Source: a virus
IMG/VR virus record: IMGVR_UViG_3300025480_000005
Span: 1 to 54,958 of that record
Reading direction: 5' to 3' (one strand)
Length of the DNA stretch: 54,958 nucleotides
Under the pieces are notes generated by a model, which was not told where the DNA came from, did no database searches, and saw only the letters and a list, made by a program, of their open reading frames with translations. The position numbers and the translations under genes were made by a program. Below are positions 1-8,812 of this stretch, in pieces. Position 1 is the stretch's first letter. Every line of letters starts with the position of its first letter.

Positions 1-1661
1 GTGTTGCCGAGCGAATAAGACGTGCTGTTGGCTCGCGCCGTCGCGTTCCATTGCGACGTTGAGTCGGCGGTGAGCGCGGTGCCGGTAGCGAGATTGTTGG
101 CTTTGGTATCATTGGCGAAGCTGGCCATCGGCGAACTCGCCGAGCCGAAGTATTCGCACTCCAGCCATATCTGATCGTTGTTAGGAACTGCGGCGGCGTT
201 GACGAGACCGTAAACCGTGACATTGCGGGACGATCCGGTAAGTGTGTTCCACTCTGGAATCTGGAAAGCATTGAATGGATTGATCCACTTGCTGTTCGCT
301 GTCGTGACGATGTTCCAGCTAATCGGCGTCGTGCCGTCCGATGCGCCGCCACTGCGGTAAACCGATGTCGATTGCGTCAAAACACCGGAGTAGTGGTATC
401 GTGCCTGCCGGTAATTTGTCGCCGCGCTATCGCTAGTGATGAAATCTACGTTACATCCTGGGTAAGTTTGCGCGATGCAAGGCGTCACGCCAGACCCCAA
501 CAGACAATCCCTGAATATCACGCCACCGTTGAGCGAAGTCGAATCAACAAGTGTCTTACCGGAGCCCAAGGCCGAAAGGTCAACGCCGTCTATCAATGCC
601 AATCCGAGGACAATACCTTGGAATAGATTCGTCGGCAAAGTCGCGCCTTGGATTGCACTCGGCGTATTCTTCCAGATAAAATTAGAGGTATTAATCGATA
701 CCCCATCGGCGGTGGTTCCGATTTGCAGCGTCGTGTTAACGAGTTCGACGTAGATGTTATACACTGTTGTAATAGAACCTGAGTTAGAAGATGTGCCCAA
801 TTTTGCAATCGTGCAATTTTCTATCTTTTGCCAGTTCGCTCCAAAAGTAAAAGTAGCATAAGAGCTTGAACCGCTGCCCGCGTTGAACGTGAGGCCATTG
901 CAATAAACGGCGGTGCCAGCAAGACTAAGGTTACTAATCAGAGTCGTAGAAATTGATGCGCCAGTGATTATGTCGCCGGTGCCAGGCGGAACGCTGCCTG
1001 GGGATTGTGCCACGCAGTAGCAATATGCCGGAGCGGCAAAAGTGCCAGGTGAAGTCAGCGTGTTTGCTGATGCTTGCGTCTCGGCATGAATGGCGCTGAT
1101 GAAGAAAGAGTTCCCGGCCTGTCCCCAAGTTGAAGCGAAGGCGTTACCTAGCCGCGCGTGCGGCGCGCTCCAGATTGAAAAGCCACTTGCCAGCCCGAGC
1201 GAAGTCCAGGTCGCGCTGGCGTCCGACGCGGTGACGCCAGCCGTCGCCGAGAACGTTGGAGAACCGGAGGTCTTGCCTGCTCCGCCGACCGTGCAAATCT
1301 GGATCGAGGTCGTGCCAGGATCGTAGATGTGCTGACCAAGCACCCAAGTCTTGCTCAGTGACCACTGCGGCGTGTTGGTGATGTCGCCGTTGAGGCCGCT
1401 GAGTCCGGTACATTCCTGGAAGACCGCCGTACCGCTGGTGTTCAGCGCGCCGCGCGTCACCGTCCATGTCGGTTCCGTCGTGGTCGAGCCCGCCGTTGTA
1501 ACGATGAAGCAGCGTTCGCTGCCAACCGCTGGCGTCGTGAGCTGCCGATAAAGCGCGCCAGCCGCAACAACGGTCAAGCCAGGGAATGTCGGGATGGCGT
1601 AATAGCCTGTCGAGGAGCCGTTGCCGAAGTTGACATACCAAGCATTATCGACGAGGGCCAT
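1..1661 (-). CDS. Virion surface or tail-appendage protein, 3-prime end off the window
   Basis: An open frame of at least 553 codons begins at the ATG at 1661 and runs off the left edge without a stop. The ATG overlaps the stop of the upstream gene (TGATGG). The product is rich in Ser, Thr, Gly and Asn, with repeated Trp-containing beta-strand-like stretches such as EPTWTVTRGAL and ATWTSLGL, as in phage fibre and surface proteins. There is no signal peptide and no catalytic motif that I recognise. It is the last gene of the visible minus-strand structural run and follows depolymerase-like genes, so a receptor-binding or decoration role is an inference. Confidence 0.75.
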   Translation of the reverse strand, partial: MALVDNAWYVNFGNGSSTGYYAIPTFPGLTVVAAGALYRQLTTPAVGSERCFIVTTAGSTTTEPTWTVTRGALNTSGTAVFQECTGLSGLNGDITNTPQWSLSKTWVLGQHIYDPGTTSIQICTVGGAGKTSGSPTFSATAGVTASDASATWTSLGLASGFSIWSAPHARLGNAFASTWGQAGNSFFISAIHAETQASANTLTSPGTFAAPAYCYCVAQSPGSVPPGTGDIITGASISTTLISNLSLAGTAVYCNGLTFNAGSGSSSYATFTFGANWQKIENCTIAKLGTSSNSGSITTVYNIYVELVNTTLQIGTTADGVSINTSNFIWKNTPSAIQGATLPTNLFQGIVLGLALIDGVDLSALGSGKTLVDSTSLNGGVIFRDCLLGSGVTPCIAQTYPGCNVDFITSDSAATNYRQARYHYSGVLTQSTSVYRSGGASDGTTPISWNIVTTANSKWINPFNAFQIPEWNTLTGSSRNVTVYGLVNAAAVPNNDQIWLECEYFGSASSPMASFANDTKANNLATGTALTADSTSQWNATARANSTSYSLGN

Positions 1662-1972
1662 CAGACGAAGCCTCTCCTAGACCGGCTGAATGACTTCCAG
1701 CCGTAATGCCCGAAAATCTTCACCACGCCGCGCTGGTACACGATCTTGCGCGCGACCTCCCCGGTATCAACATCGTTCCGCATCACCGTCCACTCGAACT
1801 CGCCGCTGTGGACCTCGTACTGCGTCCCGATGGTCCAGGCCGCACCGTCGGAATCGGTGATGATGAAGGCTGGCGGTATCTCGACATAACTCTCCGTCTT
1901 GTTCGCGCGCTCGTAGCGGGCACCGTTGATGATGCCGACGAGCATGTCTTTGTCAAAAAGAAAATCCGTCAT
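1661..1972 (-). CDS. Small phage structural-region protein, 103 aa
   Basis: This compact gene lies between two large surface-protein genes. Its stop overlaps the start of the next gene and it sits one base after the upstream stop, so translation is probably coupled. The protein is mixed alpha/beta and polar, with several aromatic residues (YVEIPPAFIITDSDGAAWTI), and ends in a basic SRSRRGF tail. I recognise no domain. A small tail-associated or chaperone-like partner of the adjacent fibre proteins is possible, but the only support is position. Confidence 0.7.
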   Translation of the reverse strand: MTDFLFDKDMLVGIINGARYERANKTESYVEIPPAFIITDSDGAAWTIGTQYEVHSGEFEWTVMRNDVDTGEVARKIVYQRGVVKIFGHYGWKSFSRSRRGFV

Positions 1973-1973
1973 G

Positions 1974-2900
1974 TCATGCTGCTTTCTTCGGCAGGATCAG
2001 GCCACGATTCGGCACTAGCAAGCCAGACTTTCTATGCCGCTGGTAGCGTGGCGGTAACCAACCCACAGATTTCCGCCGCTGCGCCAGGATAGGCCCTTGC
2101 TGCGGCCAAGGATTATAAGGATTGAGGCCGGTAGCGCCGCCGGTCTGCGATAGTGCGTCCACCATGATGCCCCAGCCGCCCGCCGTCGCGGCAGAGGCGA
2201 ATGCGGCAGAGGCGGAGGAAATAGTGGCGGCCAGAACCCGATATTCTACTTGGAGACCAGCCGCATTGCTTCCAGAGTTTTCAAGCGCGACATCCGGCGT
2301 GACCGAAGTTCCTGTTGTACCAGCGAGTGGTCCAGGCTGGACACTTTCAAAAAATGGGACAGTAGCGCCGTTGTCCGAGCTACCGCCGAACGCAAAGGTT
2401 AACGTCGCGGCATTCGCGGTTGAGACGTTAGCCCCGGACGTCAACTGTGTCCGCGTAGCGCCGTTGTTGGTGACCGCAAACCCGAGTGCCGTCGTTGCCG
2501 ACTGATCCCACGGATTTGTCCGATAGGATGTTCCCGTGAACCCGGTGACCGAGAAGCTCATGAACGCGCCGTTGTCCAAGGCACCGCCAGCGGTGGTGAT
2601 CGAAATAGAACTCGAGACTGTTAATGCCGTGGCAATGTAGGTCCACCAGATCTCCAAATCGGTCAATCCGCTGCCAAACGCCGAATTAGACGTGTACTGA
2701 ATGCCGTTGCGTTTTTGATAGATGTTGCTGGTTCCGTCAGATGGCGGAGTAGAAGTCGATATCGTTGGGTACGATGCGCTGACACTGTCCATGACGGAAC
2801 AAATGATGACGACGTCACCCACGCTCGCGAGCATCCCAGTTTCCGCGATGGGCGAGGTCGTCGAGATTCCCGAGGCATAGTCTCGTATGCTTAGAGCCAT
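1974..2900 (-). CDS. Tail or surface protein, 308 aa
   Basis: The start at 2900 directly follows the stop of the upstream beta-helix gene (GGATGAGATGG). The N-terminal 250 residues are Ser/Thr/Ala/Gly-rich and look like a beta-sandwich virion protein (VGDVVIICSVMDSVSASYPT). The last 50 residues are basic and Pro/Trp-rich. No enzyme motif is visible. It is co-transcribed with the other surface genes at 1-5.9 kb. A minor tail or capsid-fibre protein is the best guess. Confidence 0.7.
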   Translation of the reverse strand: MALSIRDYASGISTTSPIAETGMLASVGDVVIICSVMDSVSASYPTISTSTPPSDGTSNIYQKRNGIQYTSNSAFGSGLTDLEIWWTYIATALTVSSSISITTAGGALDNGAFMSFSVTGFTGTSYRTNPWDQSATTALGFAVTNNGATRTQLTSGANVSTANAATLTFAFGGSSDNGATVPFFESVQPGPLAGTTGTSVTPDVALENSGSNAAGLQVEYRVLAATISSASAAFASAATAGGWGIMVDALSQTGGATGLNPYNPWPQQGPILAQRRKSVGWLPPRYQRHRKSGLLVPNRGLILPKKAA

Positions 2901-2901
2901 C

Positions 2902-4380
2902 TCATCCGCCTAAGTTGGCGCCAGTCTTCAGGTTCGTGTTGCCGGAATAAGTGATTGTTGGATTGTAAGTCCCTTCGCCTTCGTTAGCCACAGAGAACAC
3001 TCCGTAGTCCGTTCCGGTCGGATCGACAAAATTATTCTCATAGGTCATCGAGGTCTTAATGTTGCTCGTATCGACGTACCAATCATAGCTGACGGTATTC
3101 GTCCCGAGCGTCACCATTGTATTATTATTCGTAACGACAACGGTTGCGCTGCCGCTGTTGCCAGCCGCACTGACGATGCTTAAACCTTGTGTCGCGGCTC
3201 CGGCATAAGTTCCCGTCAAGCCCGGTTGGCGCCAAAGATTGAAGTTCGTGGTGATAGTCTGAATGTTGCTGGCGGAAATGTTGAAAACCTGCAACCAGTC
3301 ACCATGAGAACCGTCGATTGGAAAACCAGCTCCAGCGACTTCAACTAGATTGTATTGAATTGTCAGCGTCACTCCGGTTTGTGCCGGAGTATCCTGACCA
3401 TAGACAACATCTTCGTTCCAGAAATTCTTGATCCAATTATATTGGATTAGATTAGTGCCATACCCATTGCCCTCAATCCCTCCGGCATTATTGTTGGTGT
3501 AACCCTGCAACGCACCCCCGTCCACGATGTTGTACGCGACCGTTACGTTGGATGCCACAAGACTCGCGGAACCTACTGTTTCAATTCCCGGTACAGTAAT
3601 CTGGCCAGACCCATAAGTCGTGCCGCCGCCGCCTTCATGCCAATAGTTATCGCGGATAGTGAACCCGGAACAATTAGCCACGATGATGCCAATGCCAGTA
3701 TGCAGCGAGAAGTCATAGCCCCACAACACGGCATTATTGGCCGATGATCCTGAGAACTGAATAGCTTGACCATTGCCGCTATAAGAGCCGGGGTAAGTGC
3801 CGCCAATCGCTGTCAGTATAGAGACGAGCGTTCCGACCGTGTTGCTTGTGTAGCTAGAGAACGGATCGCGCAGGAAATAAAAGTTGTTCCCCGACATACC
3901 AGAAGTCGAGGCGTTGATCGCCGATCCGCCGCTAGTTGTCGAGACTTGGAATTGCGTTTCCGTCAATCCAGTCGAAATGACATAGTACGGTACGCCCTGC
4001 GTCAGCGCGCTAGGCAAAACGTTCGTGCTGGTCAGTGGTAGACCGCTGGTGGGAGAAATGTTGTCCTGTTGTGCATAGAAGGTGATGATCTGGCCAGCGG
4101 AAAGACCATGCGTCGACGGTAACCCGGGCGGTGCGACATAGGTAAACAAGATCGTCGAACCAAAGTTTGACATCGTCAAGTTGGCATTGATGCCGACGGC
4201 GTAATCCCAACCGCTTACCTTCCATGCCGGTGGATGAGCATAGTTGGCCCGCTCGTTCGGCCACTGCGCCGAGCCAATCGCAGCGTTCGGCGAGCCATCC
4301 ACTCCCGCATATGGATCGGTGGACGAACCGGACGATGGCGGCGACAATTTCGGCTTTGTCTGAATGAGAACGTAATCCAT
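2902..4380 (-). CDS. Beta-helix tailspike-like protein, 492 aa
   Basis: The central part has the short repeated strand pattern of a right-handed parallel beta-helix (VANCSGFTIRDNYWHEG, VTVAYNIVDGG, NLIQYNWIKNF), as in pectate-lyase-like tailspikes. The N-terminus (MDYVLIQTKPKLSPPSSG) resembles that of the next gene product (MDDFILVQRAPRSIPLPS), which suggests a common virion-anchoring peptide. A surface-polysaccharide depolymerase or binding protein is the likely role. The active site cannot be assigned from sequence alone. It lies 9 bases downstream of the glycosidase gene and is probably in the same transcript. Confidence 0.75.
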   Translation of the reverse strand: MDYVLIQTKPKLSPPSSGSSTDPYAGVDGSPNAAIGSAQWPNERANYAHPPAWKVSGWDYAVGINANLTMSNFGSTILFTYVAPPGLPSTHGLSAGQIITFYAQQDNISPTSGLPLTSTNVLPSALTQGVPYYVISTGLTETQFQVSTTSGGSAINASTSGMSGNNFYFLRDPFSSYTSNTVGTLVSILTAIGGTYPGSYSGNGQAIQFSGSSANNAVLWGYDFSLHTGIGIIVANCSGFTIRDNYWHEGGGGTTYGSGQITVPGIETVGSASLVASNVTVAYNIVDGGALQGYTNNNAGGIEGNGYGTNLIQYNWIKNFWNEDVVYGQDTPAQTGVTLTIQYNLVEVAGAGFPIDGSHGDWLQVFNISASNIQTITTNFNLWRQPGLTGTYAGAATQGLSIVSAAGNSGSATVVVTNNNTMVTLGTNTVSYDWYVDTSNIKTSMTYENNFVDPTGTDYGVFSVANEGEGTYNPTITYSGNTNLKTGANLGG

Positions 4381-4389
4381 CGTCGCCCT

Positions 4390-5856
4390 CTATGGTGCCG
4401 TCAGCACCAAGACCCAGTCCGGGTCGCCGTTGGCGTTGTTGGATGTCGGAACAAAGTTATGCGTGCCGGTATTGGAAAACGGCGAACCAGAGATGGCCGT
4501 AAATGCTCCGTTAGTCGGGTCGAGCCATCGTGCCGTCACGCTGCCAGCAAAGTGTGACATGGCAACCGTGAGCGTGCCTGTCTGACCATAGATGAAATAC
4601 GCGAGGGCCAGCGTACCATCCGGCGTCGCCGACACCGTGATGTAGTTGGTTGCTGCGAAGCCAGTGGCAGCAGTCGGGTTTGAACCATAACCAGCAGTGC
4701 CTACGGTGTGGGCGTTATCTGGAACTAGGTTCTGCCACGCGATAGTGGAAAGGAAATTTCTTTGTACGGTAAGATCCGCGACGCCCGGCGTCGCCATGTT
4801 GTTCTTCCATCGCGGCGACGTGTTGTTGTAACCAGTCACCTGAATGTTAGAACCGACGTTGACCTCAAATCCGGTACTGAGAAAGCCATTACCGTATTGC
4901 TGCCCGAATACCCCAGAGCACAGCGTCCACCATGCCTGCTGCCGCAGATTCAGACGGTTGCCGGGGTTGCCGACGTTGTTCTCATATTCGTAATTGGCTT
5001 CAAGCATCGTTGACGGGCACGGCGTCGGCGTCTTATTGGTGCCGGTCACGCCGGCGAACGCGGCTGGCGACTGCAAATAAGACACGAGCGAATACCAAAA
5101 GGTCACATAGTAGGAATAATTGCCCGTCCAGTTGACGTAAGACCTGAAGTTCGCATCGTCGAGCGCGGTACTGTCTGATGGAGTATAATTCATCTCCATC
5201 GTGATCAGCGTGCCAGCAGGAGCAGTTTCCTGGACGCCTAACATCATGGCGGCGACCTGCGCGTCGAAAGAGCCGCCGTAGTCGTTGCCGAACTGATAGG
5301 CGACGTGCTTGTAGCTCTTGTAGCGGTTGGCGACCCATGCCGTGTACGCCGTGCAGTCAGCAGTTGCAAAGCCTTCGAAGTTGCCTTCCGATCCGGTCTG
5401 CATCGGGTTGAGGATGCACCACATCCCATAAGTCGCGCATAGTTGAACGAAAGTATCCATGCGCGACCAGTAGGCCGCGTTGACGCTGCTGTTGCCGTTG
5501 AATGGTGACGGGATGAAGCCGTTGCCGACGAAGGCGTAGAGACCGTCGAGAGTTCCGTAGTTATTGTAGGAGATTGTTCCGCCGCCGCTTGTCACGTAAC
5601 CACCAGCGCCAGGGGCCAAATCCCACTGCACGGCGTTGAAGCCGAGTGATGACATGGTCGAGAGAAAGGTCGTGACATCGGCGACTGACTGCTGCGACAT
5701 TCCCTGCGCCGATATGCATTGCAAATAGAATGGCTGGCCCTGCGCGTTGACCAGATAGCGGCCGTTGGAACTGGCGGCCAACGGGAATGGACCGCTCGAT
5801 GCGGAAGGCAACGGGATCGATCGCGGCGCTCTCTGGACCAGGATGAAATCGTCCAC
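4390..5856 (-). CDS. Virion-associated glycoside hydrolase (DUF4038/apiosidase-like TIM barrel), 488 aa
   Basis: After an N-terminal anchor-like peptide the protein has a segment typical of DUF4038/GH140-like barrels: NGRYLVNAQGQPFYLQ, then a long alpha/beta region with LSSLGFNAVQWDLAPGAG, HVAYQFGNDYGG and TLITMEMNY. A C-terminal beta-sandwich has the feel of the collagen-binding-like domain often attached to these enzymes (GTLALAYFIYGQTGTLTVAM). The family hydrolyses plant-type or bacterial polysaccharides. In a phage particle it would act on capsule, exopolysaccharide or O-antigen. There is no signal peptide, consistent with assembly into the virion. Assignment to the barrel fold is fairly confident; the substrate is unknown. 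Confidence 0.75.
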   Translation of the reverse strand: MDDFILVQRAPRSIPLPSASSGPFPLAASSNGRYLVNAQGQPFYLQCISAQGMSQQSVADVTTFLSTMSSLGFNAVQWDLAPGAGGYVTSGGGTISYNNYGTLDGLYAFVGNGFIPSPFNGNSSVNAAYWSRMDTFVQLCATYGMWCILNPMQTGSEGNFEGFATADCTAYTAWVANRYKSYKHVAYQFGNDYGGSFDAQVAAMMLGVQETAPAGTLITMEMNYTPSDSTALDDANFRSYVNWTGNYSYYVTFWYSLVSYLQSPAAFAGVTGTNKTPTPCPSTMLEANYEYENNVGNPGNRLNLRQQAWWTLCSGVFGQQYGNGFLSTGFEVNVGSNIQVTGYNNTSPRWKNNMATPGVADLTVQRNFLSTIAWQNLVPDNAHTVGTAGYGSNPTAATGFAATNYITVSATPDGTLALAYFIYGQTGTLTVAMSHFAGSVTARWLDPTNGAFTAISGSPFSNTGTHNFVPTSNNANGDPDWVLVLTAP

Positions 5857-5862
5857 GGCCGT

Positions 5863-6201
5863 TCACTTCCTGACGGGGCCGACGTACTCCCATCTCGCCC
5901 GCATCAAGTGACTGGTCGGCCACGCGAGCCGGTTGCCGCGGTCGGGGATCGCGGACGCCCATGCCCGCTCCGCCGCGACCCAGATCATCTCCAACGGCTT
6001 CGCGCCGCCGGGCGGCTTCATGAGATGGATGGTGCCGTTCCTCGTTCCAGCGCCGGGTTCACAATTCTTGCTGCCGCGCGCGCTCGCGGGAAGCTCCGGC
6101 GGACCACTATGCTTGAGGTAGCCGATCCCGCGAAGGAGCTGATGATGCGTCCGCTGCTTGACGGCCTCTGATCGGGTGACGAGCGGCGAGGCGGCAATCA
6201 T
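5863..6201 (-). CDS. Conserved phage protein, 112 aa
   Basis: The ATG at 6201 overlaps the stop of the upstream gene (ATGA). The product is mostly polar with a central hydrophobic stretch (AKPLEMIWVAAERAWASAIPD) and a Trp/Tyr-rich C-terminus. No family is recognised. Its place between the head-tail genes and the depolymerases suggests a small tail-region structural or assembly protein. Confidence 0.65.
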   Translation of the reverse strand: MIAASPLVTRSEAVKQRTHHQLLRGIGYLKHSGPPELPASARGSKNCEPGAGTRNGTIHLMKPPGGAKPLEMIWVAAERAWASAIPDRGNRLAWPTSHLMRARWEYVGPVRK

Positions 6202-6383
6202 AGCGCCAAAGCCTTAAATACGTCGCCCAATGTCGAAGATTGAGCCTTCGACATTTGTAAGCCAATAACAAGCGCGTCATTCGTGCGATCTCTGATCATA
6301 CAGCGCACTTCCTCGCCATCTGGGCTATCGACTTTGCGGACGATTAGATCGACATCGCCGATTCGGATCGTTTTCTCGCCCAT
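6198..6383 (-). CDS. Small phage protein, 61 aa
   Basis: The ATG at 6383 is preferred over one 18 bases upstream because GGAGAAAATCGC precedes it at good spacing. The product (starting MGEKTIRIGDVDLIV) is a small beta-rich, acidic protein with no motif I know. It overlaps the next gene by ATGA. It begins inside the 3-prime end of the GIY-YIG fragment, which suggests that the fragment was inserted just upstream. Confidence 0.6.
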   Translation of the reverse strand: MGEKTIRIGDVDLIVRKVDSPDGEEVRCMIRDRTNDALVIGLQMSKAQSSTLGDVFKALAL

Positions 6384-6501
6384 GCGATTTTCTCCTCTCA
6401 TGATGAAGCCAACGTTGACCTTTGCCTTTACCGATGTAGCAAGGCGAACCGTCCCACGGTCGAAAAAGAGCGTAAACGTAATAAATACGTTTTTCTGGCA
6501 T
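6325..6501 (-). pseudogene. GIY-YIG nuclease N-terminal fragment, 58 aa
   Basis: The reading frame starts at 6501, overlapping the stop of the upstream gene (TGATG), and encodes the signature of a GIY-YIG endonuclease: YYVYALFRP, then CYIGKGKGQRWLHHE. The family needs about 90 residues with a downstream Glu and Asn. Here the frame changes to a low-complexity basic tail after HHERR and stops, so the catalytic second half is missing. It is best read as the remnant of a homing endonuclease that invaded the structural operon. A very short functional protein cannot be excluded. Confidence 0.6.
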
Positions 6502-6974
6502 CACGTAATCCAAGCGAGAGAACTCGCACTATATAAACCGCTATCAATAAACGAAACTCCCGTTCCCGGCCGCGCGCGTTTGAAACGTGCCGATCGTTTT
6601 TTGCCGGAACGGCGGTCGAGCGCGGCTTGCGTCGGCACGCCGGGATAGCCGATCTTTTCCATTTCGCCTTCGGATAGGAACTTCTTGAAGCGGTCGCCGA
6701 TCTTTGACGTCGCGGAGCCGAAGACGTCGAGCGAAGTCGGGGCACCCATCAAAAGGCTTTCCAGCGCGCCAGCGAGACCATCTTCAAGATCGCCAGCGAT
6801 ATTTTCTTTGTGAAGCTCCCAGAAGTTTTCGAATATGTGATATTTCGCCTCTAGAATTTCAGCCACGTCACCCGTCGTCTGTGTCCCGGCCGCGATTTTC
6901 TTTCTCCGTCTTTTGCCGCTCGGCGGAGGCTCGTTGTACGGAATGTCGTTTACACCGAGATGAAGTGTCGGCAT
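6501..6974 (-). CDS. Phage head-tail region protein, 157 aa
   Basis: Starting at ATG 6974, six bases after the previous stop, the product has a basic N-terminus (SGKRRRKKIAAG), a helical centre and a C-terminus IGYPGVPTQAALDRRSGKK followed by SFIDSGLYSASSLAW. I associate that ending with a family of small phage virion proteins found in rhizobial phages. A tail-terminator or completion protein is possible, but no experimentally known homologue is recalled. It is probably cotranscribed with the flanking genes. Confidence 0.7.
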   Translation of the reverse strand: MPTLHLGVNDIPYNEPPPSGKRRRKKIAAGTQTTGDVAEILEAKYHIFENFWELHKENIAGDLEDGLAGALESLLMGAPTSLDVFGSATSKIGDRFKKFLSEGEMEKIGYPGVPTQAALDRRSGKKRSARFKRARPGTGVSFIDSGLYSASSLAWIT

Positions 6975-6979
6975 GGGCG

Positions 6980-7567
6980 TCACACGTAGAACACTGTGAG
7001 GTTCGCCGCGCCACCGCCGTCCGTCGCGATGGCGATCAAGCCTTCCTCGATCGCCGCGCCGACCGGGATGAAGTCCTGCGCCGTAGTCGAGTAGGTCCCG
7101 ATCGGATCGGAGACGTTCCACCCGGTCTGTGTCCCAGATTGGGAGCCGGACGTATTGATCTGATTCGTGCCGGCGAGCGCATGCGTCTTGGTGTCTGAGA
7201 CGGCGAAAGTGTTCGCCGTCAGATTCGCATCCTGGGCGACGTAATATGTCGTGTTCGCCGTCAGCCCGGTCGGTAGTGCGCCGCCGCTGCTGGTCGTGAA
7301 CTTGACCGCCGCGCCGGCCGCGAGACCGTGACTTGGCCAAGTGATGACGCCCGGCGAGGCGAGCGTGATGGTGACCGTCGAGCTCAAGCCGTCGTACATC
7401 GTGACCGCCGAAGAAGTCCCGGCAGTGTTGATCCCGAGGCCGGAGAAAACGCCGGCACCCTCCTCGATCTGGAAATTCGCCGACGTCGTCAGGTTTTCCC
7501 AATAGGAACCGCCATTGAACGACGGGATCGCGCCGTTCGGGCCGAGGAAGTCGTTGGGGTTGCCCAT
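6980..7567 (-). CDS. Phage tail/structural protein, 195 aa
   Basis: The protein is Gly/Ser/Thr/Asn-rich and beta-structured. It contains ITWPSHGLAAGAAVKF and PTGLTANTTYYVAQD, a repeat unit common in phage tail and surface proteins where Gly-rich strands precede a TYYV motif. There is no signal peptide. It lies 11 bases after the 160-residue gene and 6 bases before the next, in the middle of the structural run. A decoration or tail-fibre-base role is an inference. Confidence 0.7.
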   Translation of the reverse strand: MGNPNDFLGPNGAIPSFNGGSYWENLTTSANFQIEEGAGVFSGLGINTAGTSSAVTMYDGLSSTVTITLASPGVITWPSHGLAAGAAVKFTTSSGGALPTGLTANTTYYVAQDANLTANTFAVSDTKTHALAGTNQINTSGSQSGTQTGWNVSDPIGTYSTTAQDFIPVGAAIEEGLIAIATDGGGAANLTVFYV

Positions 7568-7578
7568 GTTGCGTTTCC

Positions 7579-8061
7579 TTATGAAATGCCGACGGTTGAT
7601 GGCCCATAGCCCTGAGCGATTTGAAGATACATTCGCCCATACGGGTCCTTCAATCGTTGGAGATCAGAAAGCGTAAATTTCTTCGCTGCTTCCTGAACGA
7701 CCATGTTCTGGCTCGTCGATTCGTCTGACGCGGATTGTATCACGCCGGACACGAAGCCATTGATGTTGAACTTGGCACGGAGTTTCTCGAAGAATTTCCG
7801 GCCAGATTGATCCTGTGCAAAATTGATAACGAGACTAGCCGCGAGGTTATAGATCGCCGTGACGTAGACGGAGACCGGCGGAAGCCCAGGAATCGGCGGC
7901 CCGCAGGTGGAGACACCGCGGAGCGCCGGATTGACGATCTGGATGGCGAACGACAGCGCCCAAGCAACTACGGCCGAGTTCGGCGGCAGATCGTTCGCGC
8001 CGATTTGCATGATGTTCGCGATGAAAAATTGGAACCCAGCGAGCGTCGGCTGCTGCTGCAT
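7579..8061 (-). CDS. Phage head-tail region protein, 160 aa
   Basis: The protein has hydrophobic helical stretches (GFQFFIANIMQIGA, VVAWALSFAIQIVNPAL, VTAIYNLAASLVINFAQ) with Pro-rich turns, followed by a polar C-terminal half (FFEKLRAKFNINGF). A similar small protein often lies between capsid and tail genes in rhizobial phages. I recognise no named domain. The gene follows the 202-residue gene by 4 bases. Confidence 0.7.
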   Translation of the reverse strand: MQQQPTLAGFQFFIANIMQIGANDLPPNSAVVAWALSFAIQIVNPALRGVSTCGPPIPGLPPVSVYVTAIYNLAASLVINFAQDQSGRKFFEKLRAKFNINGFVSGVIQSASDESTSQNMVVQEAAKKFTLSDLQRLKDPYGRMYLQIAQGYGPSTVGIS

Positions 8062-8065
8062 CTAA

Positions 8066-8674
8066 TCACCCCGCAGCTCTCCGCCTGCCGAGGCCGCGCT
8101 TCGGCGACGCGGTCACGCGGCCCTTGAACTCCCGCCCTGGTGCCACGGCGTCAGTGACGCGGACGCCCTCCGCAATCGTCTTCTCGCCGGCCGGCGTCTG
8201 CTCGACCTGCTCAAACGTCGTCTCGACGCCGGGGATCTTGACCTCGTTGGGATCGCCGCCGAGGTTGGCGACCGCGTTCTGGACCGCCGTCTCGATGGCT
8301 TGATTGTTCGCCACTGCGGCCTTTCTCCGCCGCTCCGCGCCTTCCTGAGCAAGGACGCCCATGTTCAGCGCGCGAACGCGCTCGATGATGGCCGCCGGCA
8401 CCGGCTTGTCGACGTTGAAAACGAGCGGCGTGTACACCCTCTGCCGTTGAACGTCCGTGACGCCGATCGCGCCATATTTCGAGAGCTGCTTCACGATCGA
8501 TTCGACTTGAGAAATATGCAGGTCGCCGCCAATGGCATTCTGCTTCCCGGACGGAATCGGATGCTGTTTCGCTGGCGTGAAGCGGACGTTCGGCGAACCG
8601 TCGTCGTTGAAGTCGAGACGATAGAAGATGATCCAATTTTGCGGGGTGGCATTGGCCACGAACAGCTTGGACAT
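8066..8674 (-). CDS. Phage structural-region protein, 202 aa
   Basis: The product starts MSKLFVANATPQNWIIFYRL, then carries a helix-rich middle with an Ala/Arg-rich segment and a basic tail ending in RRRAAG. The start codon is preceded by the leader CCAACAGGGGAGA, which recurs upstream of other genes here (near 13.9, 17.2 and 45.2 kb). It is the first gene after the capsid-gene terminator, so the leader may mark a new transcript. No family is recognised. Confidence 0.7.
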   Translation of the reverse strand: MSKLFVANATPQNWIIFYRLDFNDDGSPNVRFTPAKQHPIPSGKQNAIGGDLHISQVESIVKQLSKYGAIGVTDVQRQRVYTPLVFNVDKPVPAAIIERVRALNMGVLAQEGAERRRKAAVANNQAIETAVQNAVANLGGDPNEVKIPGVETTFEQVEQTPAGEKTIAEGVRVTDAVAPGREFKGRVTASPKRGLGRRRAAG

Positions 8675-8739
8675 TCGATAATCTCCCCTGTTGGCGCCGA
8701 TTCATCGCGGCGCACGGCATCATAGCACTCCCGAAACGA

Positions 8740-8772
8740 AAGAGCGAAGGGCCGACCAGGCCCCTCGCTCTT
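8740..8772 (-). terminator. Hairpin after the major capsid gene
   Basis: On the minus strand AAGAGCGAGGGGCC pairs with GGCCCTTCGCTCTT across a 5-base loop, with one mismatch, and is followed by the short T-rich run TCGTTTC. It lies directly after the capsid stop and before the next gene. It may act as an attenuating terminator that favours capsid over downstream expression. Confidence 0.6.
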
Positions 8773-8812
8773 AATCCCCACTTCCCCTCGGTTCTCGACC
8801 GATTGCGAATCG

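Noticed and set aside
7328-8127. Several Arg-rich plus-strand frames of 90-130 codons
   Set aside because: They lie antisense to minus-strand structural genes with consistent spacing and start signals.
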